A stretch of DNA of 64,000 nt, taken from the NCBI RefSeq assembly GCF_963678975.1, contig NC_089285.1, positions 6,000,694 to 6,064,693 on the forward strand, read 5' to 3'. The position numbers were made by a program, and so were the translations under genes. The stretch comes from Dysidea avara. Taxonomy: Eukaryota > Porifera > Demospongiae > Dictyoceratida > Dysideidae. Shown here piece by piece: positions 36,640 through 48,996 of this stretch; position 1 is the stretch's first letter, and every line of letters begins with the position of its first letter. The notes under the pieces were generated by a model, which ran no database searches, was not told the DNA's origin, and saw only the letters and a list, made by a program, of their open reading frames with translations.

Positions 36640-39600
36640 AAACACAGCACACAGTTATGTATGCCTCCTATCTAGCTGACTGGGTCACCTGCACACTACT
36701 CAGGTGCTATGATTCAGCGTCTGCAAATTCTATTGGAGGTCAGGACTGGCACCCTACAAGAGGCTGTACTAAATATGACTGCTGAGTGAAGGTGTGGCAC
36801 CCAAAATCTCACCTGAATATCAACTCATTGCTTGGAACATGGGCAGTTGGGATCAGCAATATCCTTATAAATATAGCTGGTGGGCAAGTGGTTCAATTGT
36901 GCGTGCGTGTGTGGGTATGGTATGTAGAAGAATGAAAACATACTACAGTGTCAGAAAGAATCATTTTACAAATGATATAATTGGAATTGCTATTACACAA
37001 GGGGCCTACGAGGAGGCTAAATGTACTGCAACCCAAAGAAGCTACAATCAGATCATGGGATGCTAAGGTTTAAAAGATACCACATTTATGTACATTTACA
37101 GTTACCATTTCAGACATGTGTACCCAAATAAGTGATTCCTTACCAAAGTGATGTTCCTCTGTGATCTGTAGAGCCCACTACAGGTCCTCACAATCCCATG
37201 TGATCCAACTCTGCATGTTATCTTCAGCTAACGTCTGAGCCTGTATAAGAAATACGTGTCAACATGTTAGCACTGCTTTAGTAGGGGTCTAGGGGGTGTG
37301 ACAAGAAATTCCTATTAGGCAGGTCACTTCGTACACAAATGACACATTTAGGGATGCTGATTTAGAACGGTGACCCTACTACACATGTAAGGTACCACAA
37401 TGAGTGTTTCATTGTATGCATTACATAGTATTTACCACTATCCAACACATTACATGGCTTTACTTGTATTGCTAAAGATAAGTGCTAAATTATCTCACTT
37501 TGTTTGATTGACAAAATTGTTCTTGATACGAACACTAGGAAGCCCACACATAAAAAGCAAAGCCTAGAGTTGCTACACACAAGATCATTCCTTGACACTA
37601 GTTGATACCTTGAAAGCATAAATTATATTTAATCCCCTGAGATAGCCAATGCTGGCAAATACTCCTAGGACAGCGATAGTGTCTCATAGGGCAGAAGTCT
37701 AACAGGTGAGGGTGCAGGTACAAAAGGCTTGTGAGACATGAACATTTGGTTCTCAGTTACAGAGCCTGAAATTATGGCCAGACATCTGTCATTTTCTGAC
37801 CATTTCTGGCCAACGCCTGAACACCTTTATGAAATTTTAGTATGTCCGACTAAATAGCAGGACTTGTCAGATCATTTCCAAAACACAACTTCGGGCCCTG
37901 CATTTACATGGGTGGGCTGCTTTTCCAATGTCCAAAATTAAACATAGACATTTTTGCTTGAGCAACCACAACAGCATCAACTGGACATCACTGACACATG
38001 AGAATATGTCACGGTATACTTCCACCCATGTAAGCAAACTATTTTATTGTACAAACAGCCAGAGAGAGTACTCTATAAAACCTGTAGTAAAGTTACAGAC
38101 ACCATGAAGTGACAACAAACCAGACACGGGGCCAAGTACAATTAAGAGTTTTTAAGTAAAGTACTTTTGAATTTTCCAAGTACAAGTACTCCAGCGGCAA
38201 TCAAGAGAGTACTTAAGTACAAGTACATGCTGGAAGTACTTAAGCAAAGTACAAATACATTAAAGTTTTGCTATAGCAATATATATACTGTATTCAGTGT
38301 ATTGTAGTATGTAAGTGTGCCTAGGGGGTTGGTACTTTCAGGTTTTTGCCAACCATTCTCTCTCTTAAACTTGTAAAATGCACTGACTTAATCAGCAGCA
38401 TTGCTTTTGTTTGCCAGAATGCTATGACATCATTAATCATGACTACAAGATAGGGTACAAACTATGTACAATGTTAGCAGTATTTACACCCCTGTACAAG
38501 TACTTAGAAGTATTTTAAGTACTCAAGTCTCAAGTACATACAAGTACTTAGTAAAGTACTCGAGTATAAGTACAAGTACATTGGGGAAACTAAGAAAGTA
38601 TTTAAGTAAAGTACAAGTACTTTAAAATCTGTACTTGAGTATAAGTACTCGTGTACTTGGCCCCATGTCTGCTGAACAAACTACATATGTTTGAGGGGGT
38701 GTTTGGTGCCCCTGAGTAGCCGTACAGTACATCCACAGCACATGATCCTCAGGTAGACTGTACTGGAGCAGTGTGAGTAAACTTTGCTGCTCAGACAAAC
38801 ACATCAACACCAACAACTGGACATCACTGACACGTATGAAAATATGTCACACCACATTGCTAATCTCTGGTATAAATGATTGAATACTAACAATGATACA
38901 ATTTGGCCAGGGGTCAAGGGTATTGTGTAGTACTGTAGCATGGTGAACAGAGCCTATCAAAACTCATAAATTTATGATTGGGGGAATAAGGTATTGTATA
39001 ATACAGCTGTACATTGCATCATGTAACAATTTAGAAATGACGCTTGGCCTTTGCCAAACTGGAAATCCCTTGTTTGTCTCCTTTTTTTGACTGAGGACAA
39101 AAGATTACAGCACATATTGGAGTAACACCTCTGTGACAAGTAAAGATCCCTTGTAGAGTGCCACACTCAGTGATGGGAGAGTTTACATCAATTTAAATGC
39201 TCCTCTTACTACAAATCTAGCCCATGTTGTAAGAAAAAGCTGGTAAGCTAATATCACTGGATATCTCATTACAGGCAGTATAGTGATCCAGCCACGCTTG
39301 CCATACACTACACAAGTGGTGCGTTTTATTTAGAGAAAGTAGTCTAGTATTGTTTTAAAAACAATAATCTCAACTTGTTTACTTTTTGCTACTTACTTTC
39401 AATCCATTTACCTGTGTGTGCTGATCACTTCAGCTCATAGCGAATCGAGCCAGGTGGCCAGGGCCTACACACTGTCATGTGCAATAGTAATCTGCGAAAA
39501 ATTTTAATATTACTGCTGACGGGAAGAACTTGCTCAACGTGGCAACAAACAAGGTCAGCAGTTAAATGTTTCATTGTGCATCCTTTGTTCATTCTATCCA

Positions 39601-39785
39601 GTTAGGGTTGATTCACTCCTCTAGCAAAATCAATCAAACGGCTAGAATTTTGACAATTGGAATTCACCAATTCCAATGTACAAAAACCAAAATGGAAAAG
39701 AATAAGCGCTTGGCATGCTGCACGCGCCAAGCGCTCCGTTTTGATTATTATACATTGGAATGGCCTGAAAGTACACGGACCCGTA
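36640..39785 (+). mobile_element. Older, diverged copy E3 of the E2 right arm
   Basis: Recognisable blocks in right-arm order: CTGCACACTACTCAGG-type sequence (36690, compare 24435), CAATGATACAATTTGG and GTCAAGGGTATTGTGTAGT (38890-38930, compare 26643-26720), TCCCTTGTTTG...GTAACACCTC (39065-39130, compare 28790-28840), TTTTATTTAGAGAAAGTAGT (39325), CAACAAACAAGGTCAGCAG (39541), inner hairpin (39653), outer hairpin with GCGCTTGG apex (39700-39735) and the end GTACACGGACCC (39772-39783). Much shorter than the E2 arm and interrupted by 38121-38671. Confidence 0.65.
38121..38671. mobile_element. Miniature element with CAGACACGGGGCCAAGTAC ends
   Basis: Inverted ends CAGACACGGGGCCAAGTAC (left) and, reversed, CAGACATGGGGCCAAGTAC (right). 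The interior is full of AAGTACTT-type repeats. A target duplication is not clean. A fragment of the same family lies at 40378-40530. Flanked on both sides by an ACTGGACATCACTGACAC repeat (37988 and 38817). Confidence 0.8.
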
Positions 39786-39790
39786 TGCAG

Positions 39791-40290
39791 GCACACAAAT
39801 ACACACACAAAGTAGGCAAATAAGCATTTTGGTTACCATGTAGGTAATGCCTGCCCAGCTCCCACCTGTGCATTGTTTAGGTAGTGCAACAGAAATTCTA
39901 AGTACTGAGAATCCATAAGTGGTGTAGTAAAAATAGCCACTGGTAACATCCTACACAGACCCAGGAGGCATTATTTAGAATATGAATGGCCACACATCTT
40001 ATATTAAACTAGCTTAGGTTACTACTGTGACTATTAACTTACTTAGGCTTGAGAAAGGCAAACAGATACCTCGAGTAACACGATCGGCGGGCATTGTTTA
40101 GAAACGTGAACCAGCTCCGTAAATCTAAAAACTGCCAAACAAATGAACTCACTGCAGTAATAGTTCACCTTGTGAACATTTTTCAACATTGTGTAACAAC
40201 ACAGTTTAACTTCAAAAATACTGCAATTGGAATTCGCGAATTCCAATTACCTTAATCCTAAAAAGATTATGGTTGGCGGGAAAATACACA
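39791..40290 (+). mobile_element. Short element E4 with the same terminal module
   Basis: About 75-80% similar by eye to 43425-44045. It keeps the inner hairpin (CAATTGGAATT-CGCG-AATTCCAATT at 40224) and the end GGGAAAATACACAGACCC (40278-40295), but the outer hairpin is deleted. No recognisable inverse end on the left. Confidence 0.7.
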
Positions 40291-40296
40291 GACCCT

Positions 40297-40372
40297 AGCA
40301 GACTAAGTGTGTATACGTATGGGATATAGTACTGCTGCAGTACTATCCCATGCATAGGCACACTAGTCTGCT
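40297..40372. repeat. Perfect-type palindrome directly after E4
   Basis: Imperfect palindrome from AGCAGACTAAGTGTG to CACACTAGTCTGCT with centre ACTGCTGCAGT. It starts where E4 ends, as the foldback at 30030 starts where E2 ends. Confidence 0.85.
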
Positions 40373-40705
40373 GGGACAAAGTACATTGAAAAGTATTTAA
40401 GTAAAGTACAAGTACTTTTGAGATTTATAAGTACAAATACATATGGCTTTCAAGGCTATGTACTTAAATACAATGCAAGTACTTTTGATAGTGCTTAAGT
40501 ACAAGTACACATTTAAAGAGAATTACTACTCTTACCACCTAGTGTTTGTTTGTGCATGTATGTGAAATTTCTACAAACATCAGCTGTGCAAACCTGGCAT
40601 GTGTGTTGACTGTACTATTGGAGTATTTGACTGACTGCTCTATTAGAGTGTCTCAATCTTGTATGCTTTTTTAAAAATGAGGCACGTGCCCCCTTGGATC
40701 TGCCA

Positions 40706-40708
<3 letters not shown>

Positions 40709-40791
<83 letters not shown>

Positions 40792-40878
40792 CGCACGCAC
40801 ACACACAAACACGCACGCACGCACACACACACACACACACACGCACGCACGCACATACACACACACACACACACACAA
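40709..40878. repeat. (TC)n then (CA)n compound microsatellite
   Basis: (TC)15 at 40709-40738 followed by CA repeats with CG interruptions. Position and flank match the CA-rich part of the E2 arm. Confidence 0.95.
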
Positions 40879-41845
40879 AGCTGTGCAAAACATAGCTACT
40901 GCCTGCCCAGCAAAGCAGCACTGGAATGCCTGTGCATCACTCATGTGATTGAGCCTTGAACAGGCAAAATCTTCCTGGGACAGGGGTTACAAAACAGTCT
41001 ATGATGTCACATCATTAACGAGATAATACGGATTATTGAGATAAAAATTAATGGTTTCACTTATCGAGGGGAATATTAGCAGATATTTGGCAAATCTGGG
41101 AATAAATTTTCACCAGACCAAATTCATCATCATGTCATCATCAAAACTAGTTACTCATTCAAAAGACCAACCATCATAACTTAAATGGGCATCTAGTAGC
41201 ATGATAGTACATTTGTGAATATTATGTGAAGAGTGTTTTAAAGAACCACTTGTCTAGGACATCTGAAAGACTACCAGCTGTATACCGCGTTGTTAAGATT
41301 GGACTTTATGGGTGTGGCATTTCTGACATAACATAACTACGTATCTACACATATGCATTTATTCAAGGTTTAAAGGGTAACCAATTCATCTTTACTCACA
41401 GAATGTGAATACCAATGATTGAGATGCTCTAATATAGCAGTCACTTACTCAAAATAGACCAATCACACAGCATTCATGCTAGCTATGCACATCACTATTC
41501 CACTTGTAAACACGCATGCACCCATGTACACACCCACACACCGGTGAGGTGTGTTCTAAATTCTGCAGTACTACTAGTTCACTGGTGTAATAGTAACAAT
41601 ACCTAAACACTATTAAGCCAGTATACAGTATAGCACAATCTGTTACCTTGACTGGGGACGATGGTAGACCACTCCAAACAAACTCTGCTACCTGTCAATC
41701 ACCTGGAAACACTCCATTGCTCTGTATTCTTTCCCACGTTCAATAAAATCCAACTTGCAAGGTTGTCAGCTCATCAGCACAAATTCACATTTAAGTTATC
41801 CCTAAAATGAAGACACAAGCTGAAAATGTTATTAGGTAGTTTGCC

Positions 41846-43278
41846 CAGAGTTGGGGTCATTACTCTAAAAGTGTAACTCGTTACATATCACTGTGCAATG
41901 TAATGCATTACAGCTACACATTACTCCCAGAAAAAAGTAACTAATAATACTAATAGATTCATTATAAACTATAAACTAAGCCCGACCTTCTAAATACAGG
42001 CTCCCAGCCTACAACTACAGGTGAAAAGAGTGAGACACGCATTTCATGGTGTAGTTCAACCTCAAAAACATATCTTGTTGTAACATCTTGGTCTCTTCAT
42101 ACTCTATCGCTCTTTGTTCTTGTGGCGGATCTGAGGGGGTTTCAGGTTCAGGAAGTTTTCAATAACTGTGATCCCACTTAGCTACAATCTATGGCTATGC
42201 ACTTAGCTATAGTCCAGCTGGGGTTGTTAACTCAGTCTTATAGCTCAGTGGCCAATAGCTACATAGATCTATAGTGAATCATAAAATAATCACTCCAAAA
42301 CATTGTTTCACAGTTGATCCAGGCCTTTGCAGAAAGCTTTGAAGCAAAACAGCACTAAAACGATAATTATTTTAGAGGCGCTTAACAATGTTGGGAGTAA
42401 CGTGTTACGTAATATTATTACTTTTGTGGTAACTAAGTAATATAATGAAATACGCTATAAAAATGGGTAATATAACTTAAGTTACTTTACTTACAAATGT
42501 AACACGTTACCTAAGTAATATAGTTACTGTAACAAGTCTAATATTACTTATTATTATTACTACTACAAGTAACGAAGTTACTAATCTTGTTAGTTATCCT
42601 CTGAGTAACGCCTAGCCACAACGAAGTAACGATGCCTACTGAATGAAGCTTATTCACCAGCTTCTTACTTATAACCAAGATTTGCACATTGTCCAACAAC
42701 GCAATCATGTCATGTGATAAGGTGGTAGTTTCACACGTGACAGCTTAAGGCTGTGGACACAAAGTAATATAATATGTAATATTATTATAGTTACTTTATT
42801 TTATGGGTAATATGTAACTGTAACTAAATAGTTCAGTTGCAAGTCATATGCAATATGTAACTAGTTACATTTAAAAAGTAACTTGCCCAACACTGGTGCT
42901 TAACATGCTTCAACGCCGTAATGCCATTTTTAGTGATTTCAAAGGCAAAAGTATGAACTTTGGCCAGTACAAAGGTCCCAATGTGATATACCATGTATAA
43001 CTGTTGGTGATTTTATAATTCACAGGAATTGTAAATAAATTAGGGGCACGCACAAATTTTCAGAGAGGGTTTCAGCTGAAACCCCTTGTATCCGCCACTG
43101 TGTAGTGCTGGATATAATGTGCATTAAAAAGAAGCAACCCGTTACAATTTCCAGGTGTAATATCCGTCATATATTACTAGTTACTTTTTGTAATGTAATG
43201 CGTTATATTACTTGTTGCTGCAAAAGTAATAATATTACATAACGCATTACATTTGTAACACATTACCCCCCAACTCTG
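41846..43278. mobile_element. hAT-type non-autonomous element (outer)
   Basis: Ends CAGAGTTGGGGTCATTACTC and, reversed, CAGAGTTGGGGGGTAATGTG. Flanking 8-mers AGTTTGCC and GTTGTGCC match at 5 of 8 positions. The interior has many GTAACNNGTTAC-type repeats and no transposase. Confidence 0.8.
42386..42895. mobile_element. hAT-type non-autonomous element nested in the outer one
   Basis: Ends CAATGTTGGGAGTAACGTG and, reversed, CAGTGTTGGGCAAGTTACTT. 8-bp target duplication GCGCTTAA / GTGCTTAA (7 of 8). Same end family as the outer element but a separate insertion. Confidence 0.87.
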
Positions 43279-44135
43279 GTTGTGCCCAGGTAAGTATTAT
43301 GGTTTGAAAAGCTGACAACGCATGCAAATATGCCTGAGAGGAGGGCAGGAAAACAATTTATTTGGAGTGGCCTTAGCAGCTGCACAATACTTACATTGAC
43401 CAAACTGTATTCATTGTAAGCACATATGCAAGCACACACACACACACACAGAGTAGGCAAATAAGCCTCTTGGTTGCCGTGTAGTAAATGCCTGCCTAGC
43501 TCCCACCTGTGTACTGCTTAGGTAGTACAACAGAAGTTGTAAGTACCCAGGATGTAGTAAAAATGTCCACTGATTTCCTACACAGAACCAGGAGGCGTTA
43601 TTTGGAATATGAATGGCTACACATCTTATATTAAACTAACTTAGGTTACTACTGTGACTATTAACTTACTAGGCTTGAGAAAGGCCAACAGAAACCTCAA
43701 GTAACACGATCACAGCGGCTTGTTTGTTTGTTATTGGCGGGCCACCATCTCCGTATTCTCCACGCAAAAATATAACCTGCCAAACAAATCAACTCACTGC
43801 AGTGATAGTTGGCGTTGTAATCATAATTGCTAATTTTCAAACATTTTATACCAGCATAGTTCAACATTTAAATTCTAGATAATAAAAATACTGCAATTGG
43901 GAATTCGTGAATTCCAATTGCCTTAATCCTAAAAATCAAAACTTATAGGTAATAGGCGCTTCGCGCGCTGCGCGCGCGAAGCGCCTGTTACCTTTAAGTT
44001 TTGATTATAAGGGTTACGGTTGGCGAGAAAATACACGGACCCAGGTGTAACACACCAACTCTTAAAGTGAAAGGTCAGTGGTTCAATTCCCACTGTAGGC
44101 AAGTACTTTTAGGAACATATTTTTAGGAAGCGCTT

Positions 44136-44290
44136 TGACTGCTCTATTAGGGTATTTTAGTGTTCTATTAGAATATATCAATCTTTTTTAGCTTCACTCC
44201 AATTTCGGCAAGATATTCTAAGGGTGGCTATATAGACCCCCTCAGCAGACCGAGGGAAAGCTTCAGCCCCCCACCGCCTATGGCTACAGG
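44136..44290 (+). repeat. Dispersed repeat with 'GACTGCTCTATTAG' motif
   Basis: Second copy of the 6061-6270 family: two copies of the motif, then CCCCCTCAGCAGACCGAGGG. Confidence 0.65.
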
Positions 44291-44299
44291 TACTGCAGC

Positions 44300-46320
44300 G
44301 AATCTTCCATGATGAAAATAAGTACCGCGCATTAAACATCATGTAAGTCTGTTCATCTAAGTAGATAATGAGTTACTATATTGTTGAAGCCAAATGAATG
44401 ATTTTGTGATTTCAGTGTGCCAAGCCAGCATACTGAAAATGATGGTTGTTTAGCATAGTATCTTGCCAAATATTCTATAGGGTAAGAGCTTCACCAAGTT
44501 TGTGGATTTAGGATTCAAACAAACATGAAATAGAGAAAAACTGACAGTTTTTAAACATTACATTGTCTGTAAACAACACCAAAGCCCAAAGGTCAAATCT
44601 GAGGTGGTTTGTCATATGCAAACTTTGCCAAGTTTCATGCTTTTATCCAAAAGTACACAAAAAGGTCTATTTAAAATGCTTAGAACCCCGACTATTTGTA
44701 AGTATGGTATCTAACAATCATTCAAATATGTACAAGTTGAGCTGGATCCTGAAAAACACCTAAAAATTAAAAGTAGATTTTTTTCTCTTGAGAGTAAACA
44801 CTTCAGCCAACCAGATGATTAACGGCGACACCAAAGGTGTTTGCAACAAACTAGTATGGTTTGGTTCCATTACAAGTTAGAAAAAGGGCTGTAATGGAGA
44901 TTACACTTTTAAGGCTTACCCATAGGAAATGTATAGTGAAAATGTTGATTGACTGTAAATATTATGTCAGACATTTGAACGAAAAGATTTAAAATATTTT
45001 TAGCAGGTCAAGTAGTACTACAAATGAGCCAAATTTCAACATGGTCTGTAATTGCATCTATGAGTTATTAAATGTTTTTGAGGATTCAGCTCAACAGGTA
45101 CATGCTATACCATAGCTAATACCATAGTAATTATCCCCTATAGTATATTCCATACAATTATTATTATTATAATAAGGCCAGGCAAAGTAGATTGCTAGTT
45201 TCTCATCAGCCACTTCCTCATTTTGATGCAGGCGGGCAGTCATTGAAGCACACAAAATCACAACAACAGTAGGCTAGCCATTTCTGTCACTACAAGGATT
45301 ATCAAGAGTCTTAAAGCTATACATTTTACTACCTTCCCTAAGAAGAAAGAATTAGCTGAAAATGATAGTAATTGTAATATTTACACAGGGAATCCACCCA
45401 GTAAAACTGACTTACATTGGAGCCCTGCACATAGCTGAAAATTATGTATAGTTTGTCAAAATCCTAGCACAGCTGATAATTATAGCAGTAATGGAGGTGG
45501 CAGGGTTGAAGGTGATGCAGGCAAACTATAAATACAGTTTGGTCGCTCCATATTCCAAATATGAGACCAGGACAAATGACTTGCTGTATTAATTTTTTTT
45601 AATTCACAGAGGTTGTGTTATAGATAATATATGTCACGTACAGTATATTATCACCTTGCATTTACTCAAAAGTTTTTAAGGTTTACTGCTTCTCACTGGT
45701 GGAATGCAATACCATCCGACTTCCATCCTACTATCACAGACATCCACTACCAGCAATTCCACCATGATTGTACTTCGGAGGTTCCAGGTACAAGGCACAA
45801 CACTAACTAATGGTATTGCCCTCATGATTTTGTTGCTATAGAAGCCTTTAAAGCAAAAACTATAAATAGAATGACCTCACTTCCTTCCGCTAGTCGCCTG
45901 TTTGAGTTGCGAACAAGAAGTTGTCAAATACACTATATATGTATACAATGTATAGTGTATCAACTCCATGCAGATACACAATGTAATCACAGAGTTGATA
46001 TGAAAGTGGAGGTTATTCCATCCTTGATACCATCGATAAGGCGAACACATGTAGACTCTATGTATTTTTGTAATTTGTGACATGAATTTCTATTTGCTTG
46101 AAATCCACCTGTACTTCGAAATTAAAATCTATGAAATTCAGATTTTACTGTTCCTACAAAAATTTCTGGTTCGAAAATAACCAGCTATATGGTAGTATAT
46201 CAGTTGACAAACAATATAATTGTATCTTTATTGATTCTGGTTGTAATTCTATTTCTCCAGAAGACTGAGTTATAGTGGAGTAATTAACAGCCACTGGCGA
46301 GGCAATCAGCTCGATCAGGG
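44300..46320. other. No gene recognised
   Basis: AT-rich. A 69-codon open frame at 45871-46080 has no recognisable family. An open frame on the opposite strand over the same bases makes coding less likely. Confidence 0.4.
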
Positions 46321-46323
46321 TAT

Positions 46324-46627
<304 letters not shown>

Positions 46628-46639
46628 CAGCATTGATTC

Positions 46640-47700
46640 CCAACAATGGCCATTATGGATAGTTTACTGCACTCACAAATCAAGGGGGAGGCACTATATA
46701 TTCTGTACTCTGATCTTCGTCCTCGGTCAAAACAAAAGTCAAGCAAGAAATTTGCAGTAGGTCAAAAGACAGGCTTCGATTGTAAAAGGTATACCACAAT
46801 TGGTACTTTTAAAGTTACAACATAACTGTATTTTTATGAAAATATGCAAGAATTTGGTCAAGAGTCAAGCATGGATTTTAGCAAAGGGTCAAGGCATTTT
46901 TCTTTTTACTTTGATCCAGGACGAAGATTGGAGTACAGGGTATATGGAGTATCACCCCCTTGCAAGTGTCATTCTGTGATGCTTGTGAGAGCCTAAGTGA
47001 GAGCCTAAGTGAGATGTGATCTGTGTACATGACAAGAGGCGCAAAGTTGCTTGAGTAAATAAAACTTAGCTTCATTAGTTGGTTTGTCAATACCAATTTA
47101 ACACTCCTGGAGCTGGCCTTTATTCCCGGATTTTGGGAGCCTGGAGATCCACCAGATCTTTTTCATGTCAGCTCATGCTGTAGGTACAGTAGATCTGCGA
47201 CTACGGTCAAAGTCTTGACCAGGGAAAATTTCACCTTGACCCTTGACTTGCAGCATTTATTGTCTTTGACCTATGACTTGAGCATTTCTTGTCAAACTTT
47301 TGACCTCCACTTATTTCTCTATTTTCCTATACACACCTGTGCTTGTAACCTAGTATAATATTTTTAGTGCATGCTACCAACAGCCAGGAGAGAAAAAATC
47401 GTTATAATTACGCCTGTTGGAGCTTTAAAACATCTTCATGGAGATCCTTACTTCTTGTGAATTACATATAATTCCGTAAACTTGATAATGCTACGTATAG
47501 TTTTCGATTGTGGGTTTCGAACCTTCCGTATCGTCTTGACCCACTGTAAGAGCTATTTTGTGGCCTTGACCGTTGACTTAGAGTTTGACCGTAGTCGCAG
47601 ATCGACCTACAGCAAGACCCTGAATGACACCCCCTTGCTTTTTCCTCTCCCACACACAAAGCCGTTTGGGTATATACAAGACTACCGATATTACGCTCAT
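46640..47700. other. Degenerate repeats, no gene recognised
   Basis: 46690-46760 (plus) and 46890-46970 (minus) contain ...TACTC.GATCTTCGTCC-type sequence that also occurs in the E2 arms (near 14515), and several GACTTG/TTGACC blocks occur in both orientations (47165-47300, 47520-47600). Probably remains of old arm copies. Confidence 0.4.
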
Positions 47701-48011
47701 AATCACGTACCTCATCTCTGGCACAGATTTTGATAAATTTTTTTCTTTGATATGGCTGCTTCGATTTTCATCCCGAAATCCAATTCCTTCCTTCCTATTT
47801 ATATATATCCTGTACAGGTGCGAAAGAGAAGTACAAGTTAAATATATACATTGTGTTAAGCCCTAACTTGAGGGTGTGCTCTTTAGAGTGCTACTCACTT
47901 CTAGGCATTCTTCGATTTTCACCGAGTGACGATAATATGTATATAAAAAAATCCCCCTGGTTTTCAGTAATTCTTGAAAATCGAAAAGCGAGTGTAAACG
48001 TACATATAAAG

Positions 48012-48064
48012 TAGTCTGGCGCCGCCCGCGTATTTTTTTGCGAAGGGCAGGCGGCGCCAGACTA
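48012..48064. mobile_element. 53-bp miniature element with perfect 9-bp target duplication
   Basis: Ends TAGTCTGGCGCCGCC and its inverse, with only about 20 bp between them. Flanked by CATATAAAG at 48003-48011 and 48065-48073. The 9-bp duplication is typical of the Mutator superfamily (family knowledge). A 287-bp sibling with the same ends is at 52463-52749. Confidence 0.92.
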
Positions 48065-48114
48065 CATATAAAGGTGTGGCATTGGCTGTGTGCAAATATT
48101 AGCTAATCATTAGA

Positions 48115-48930
48115 TCTTTAGTTTTGTAATGTTGTACAATTAATTGCAATATCTGGTAATTTGTTCTACAATTTAATTGCATCTGGGTAAAAGGAATATT
48201 TTAAATGAGATAACTGTGGCCCTAAAATGGTTGCTTGAATCAATTAATGTCCTCGGGTAAGTAAATTATTCCTGATGAGTGAGTTCCCTGTTTCAGTTTC
48301 AACAAGATTAACAATTTTATCCATCCCTGATTCCCTTCTAACTAAAGTGTTGTACAGGCTCAGGTCCCTAGAGGGGTAGTTGCCTAATAAGTTGACCCAG
48401 AAAGAAAAAAAATGAGAAGTCAAGATGTACTGGCAGAATGCAGGGGAAATCCCAGATCCAGGTTGTGTGGCTCCTCAGGCACTTGCAGCTAAGTCACTGC
48501 CTGACCTGGGATTTTTTTCTGTATTCAGCAGTTCTCAATTACAGGTCTCTGACTCCCTACTTCACAGACATACTGTTGAGCTGGGGAATAACAGATTGTC
48601 CACTGCATCCCATTTAACATGTTAGTGACAAATACATTGAAAAATCACTACAATACTGCTTGCTTTCCTTTGTACTTTTTCTAGTTTATCAATATTAGTC
48701 AGAGTATAGGGTGACCAAACTACACAGGCATACTGTAATATGGGTCACACTAAAGAATGATAGAATCTTTCCCTTACACTTGTTGATCACTATCTCAAAT
48801 TGCACTGCAGATATGCTTGGACATTGTTTGTTGTATACAGAAGTAACGTGGAAGTTTCAAGAAAATGTTTCATCAATATAAATTCCCAAGTACTTGGCTT
48901 GTGGATCTTAAATACTTAGCCTTCTCTATA
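48115..48930 (-). pseudogene. Second non-LTR retrotransposon remnant (C-terminal RT region)
   Basis: Reading down the minus strand with several frameshifts and stops: KYLGIYIDETFSWNFHV, VWSPYTLTNIDKLEKVQRKA, RDLSLYNTLVRRESGMDKIV, HLKYSFYPDAIKL(stop)NKLPD. These are the standard thumb/C-terminal signatures (LGxxxD..LSW, W.P.....I..LE.VQRRA, FF..R.I.LWN.LP) of CR1/L2-type elements. About 200 bp of unrelated sequence (48410-48620) with similarity to 4862-5040 separates VQRKA from the rest. No polymerase core remains. Confidence 0.75.
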
Positions 48931-48996
48931 CATTTGATGCAGTTTATAAACAAACGTACACAAGTTCATTACACAATAAACTGACTGAGTACTCAC

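Larger units (their letters stand above)
40880..44045 (+). mobile_element. Diverged arm copy (E5) ending in the double-hairpin module
   Basis: 40888-41075 matches 24380-24590 of E2 (GGGATGCCTGTGCACTACTC versus GGAATGCCTGTGCATCACTC). The body is interrupted by the hAT-type elements at 41846-43278. The right part, 43425-44045, parallels E4 and ends with the inner hairpin (43895), the outer hairpin with GCGCTTCGCGCGC apex (43950-44005) and GAGAAAATACACGGACCC. That 40880-43290 and 43425-44045 form one copy is inference from order and orientation. Confidence 0.6.

Noticed and set aside
39566-39823. 85-codon frame at the E3 end
   Set aside because: It runs straight through both terminal hairpins and past the element end.
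44078-44096. Possible tRNA gene (AGTGG-TTCAATT-CCACT T-arm)
   Set aside because: The T-arm is perfect, but no D-arm or acceptor stem could be paired upstream, where the sequence is the end of E5. At most a tRNA fragment or SINE piece.
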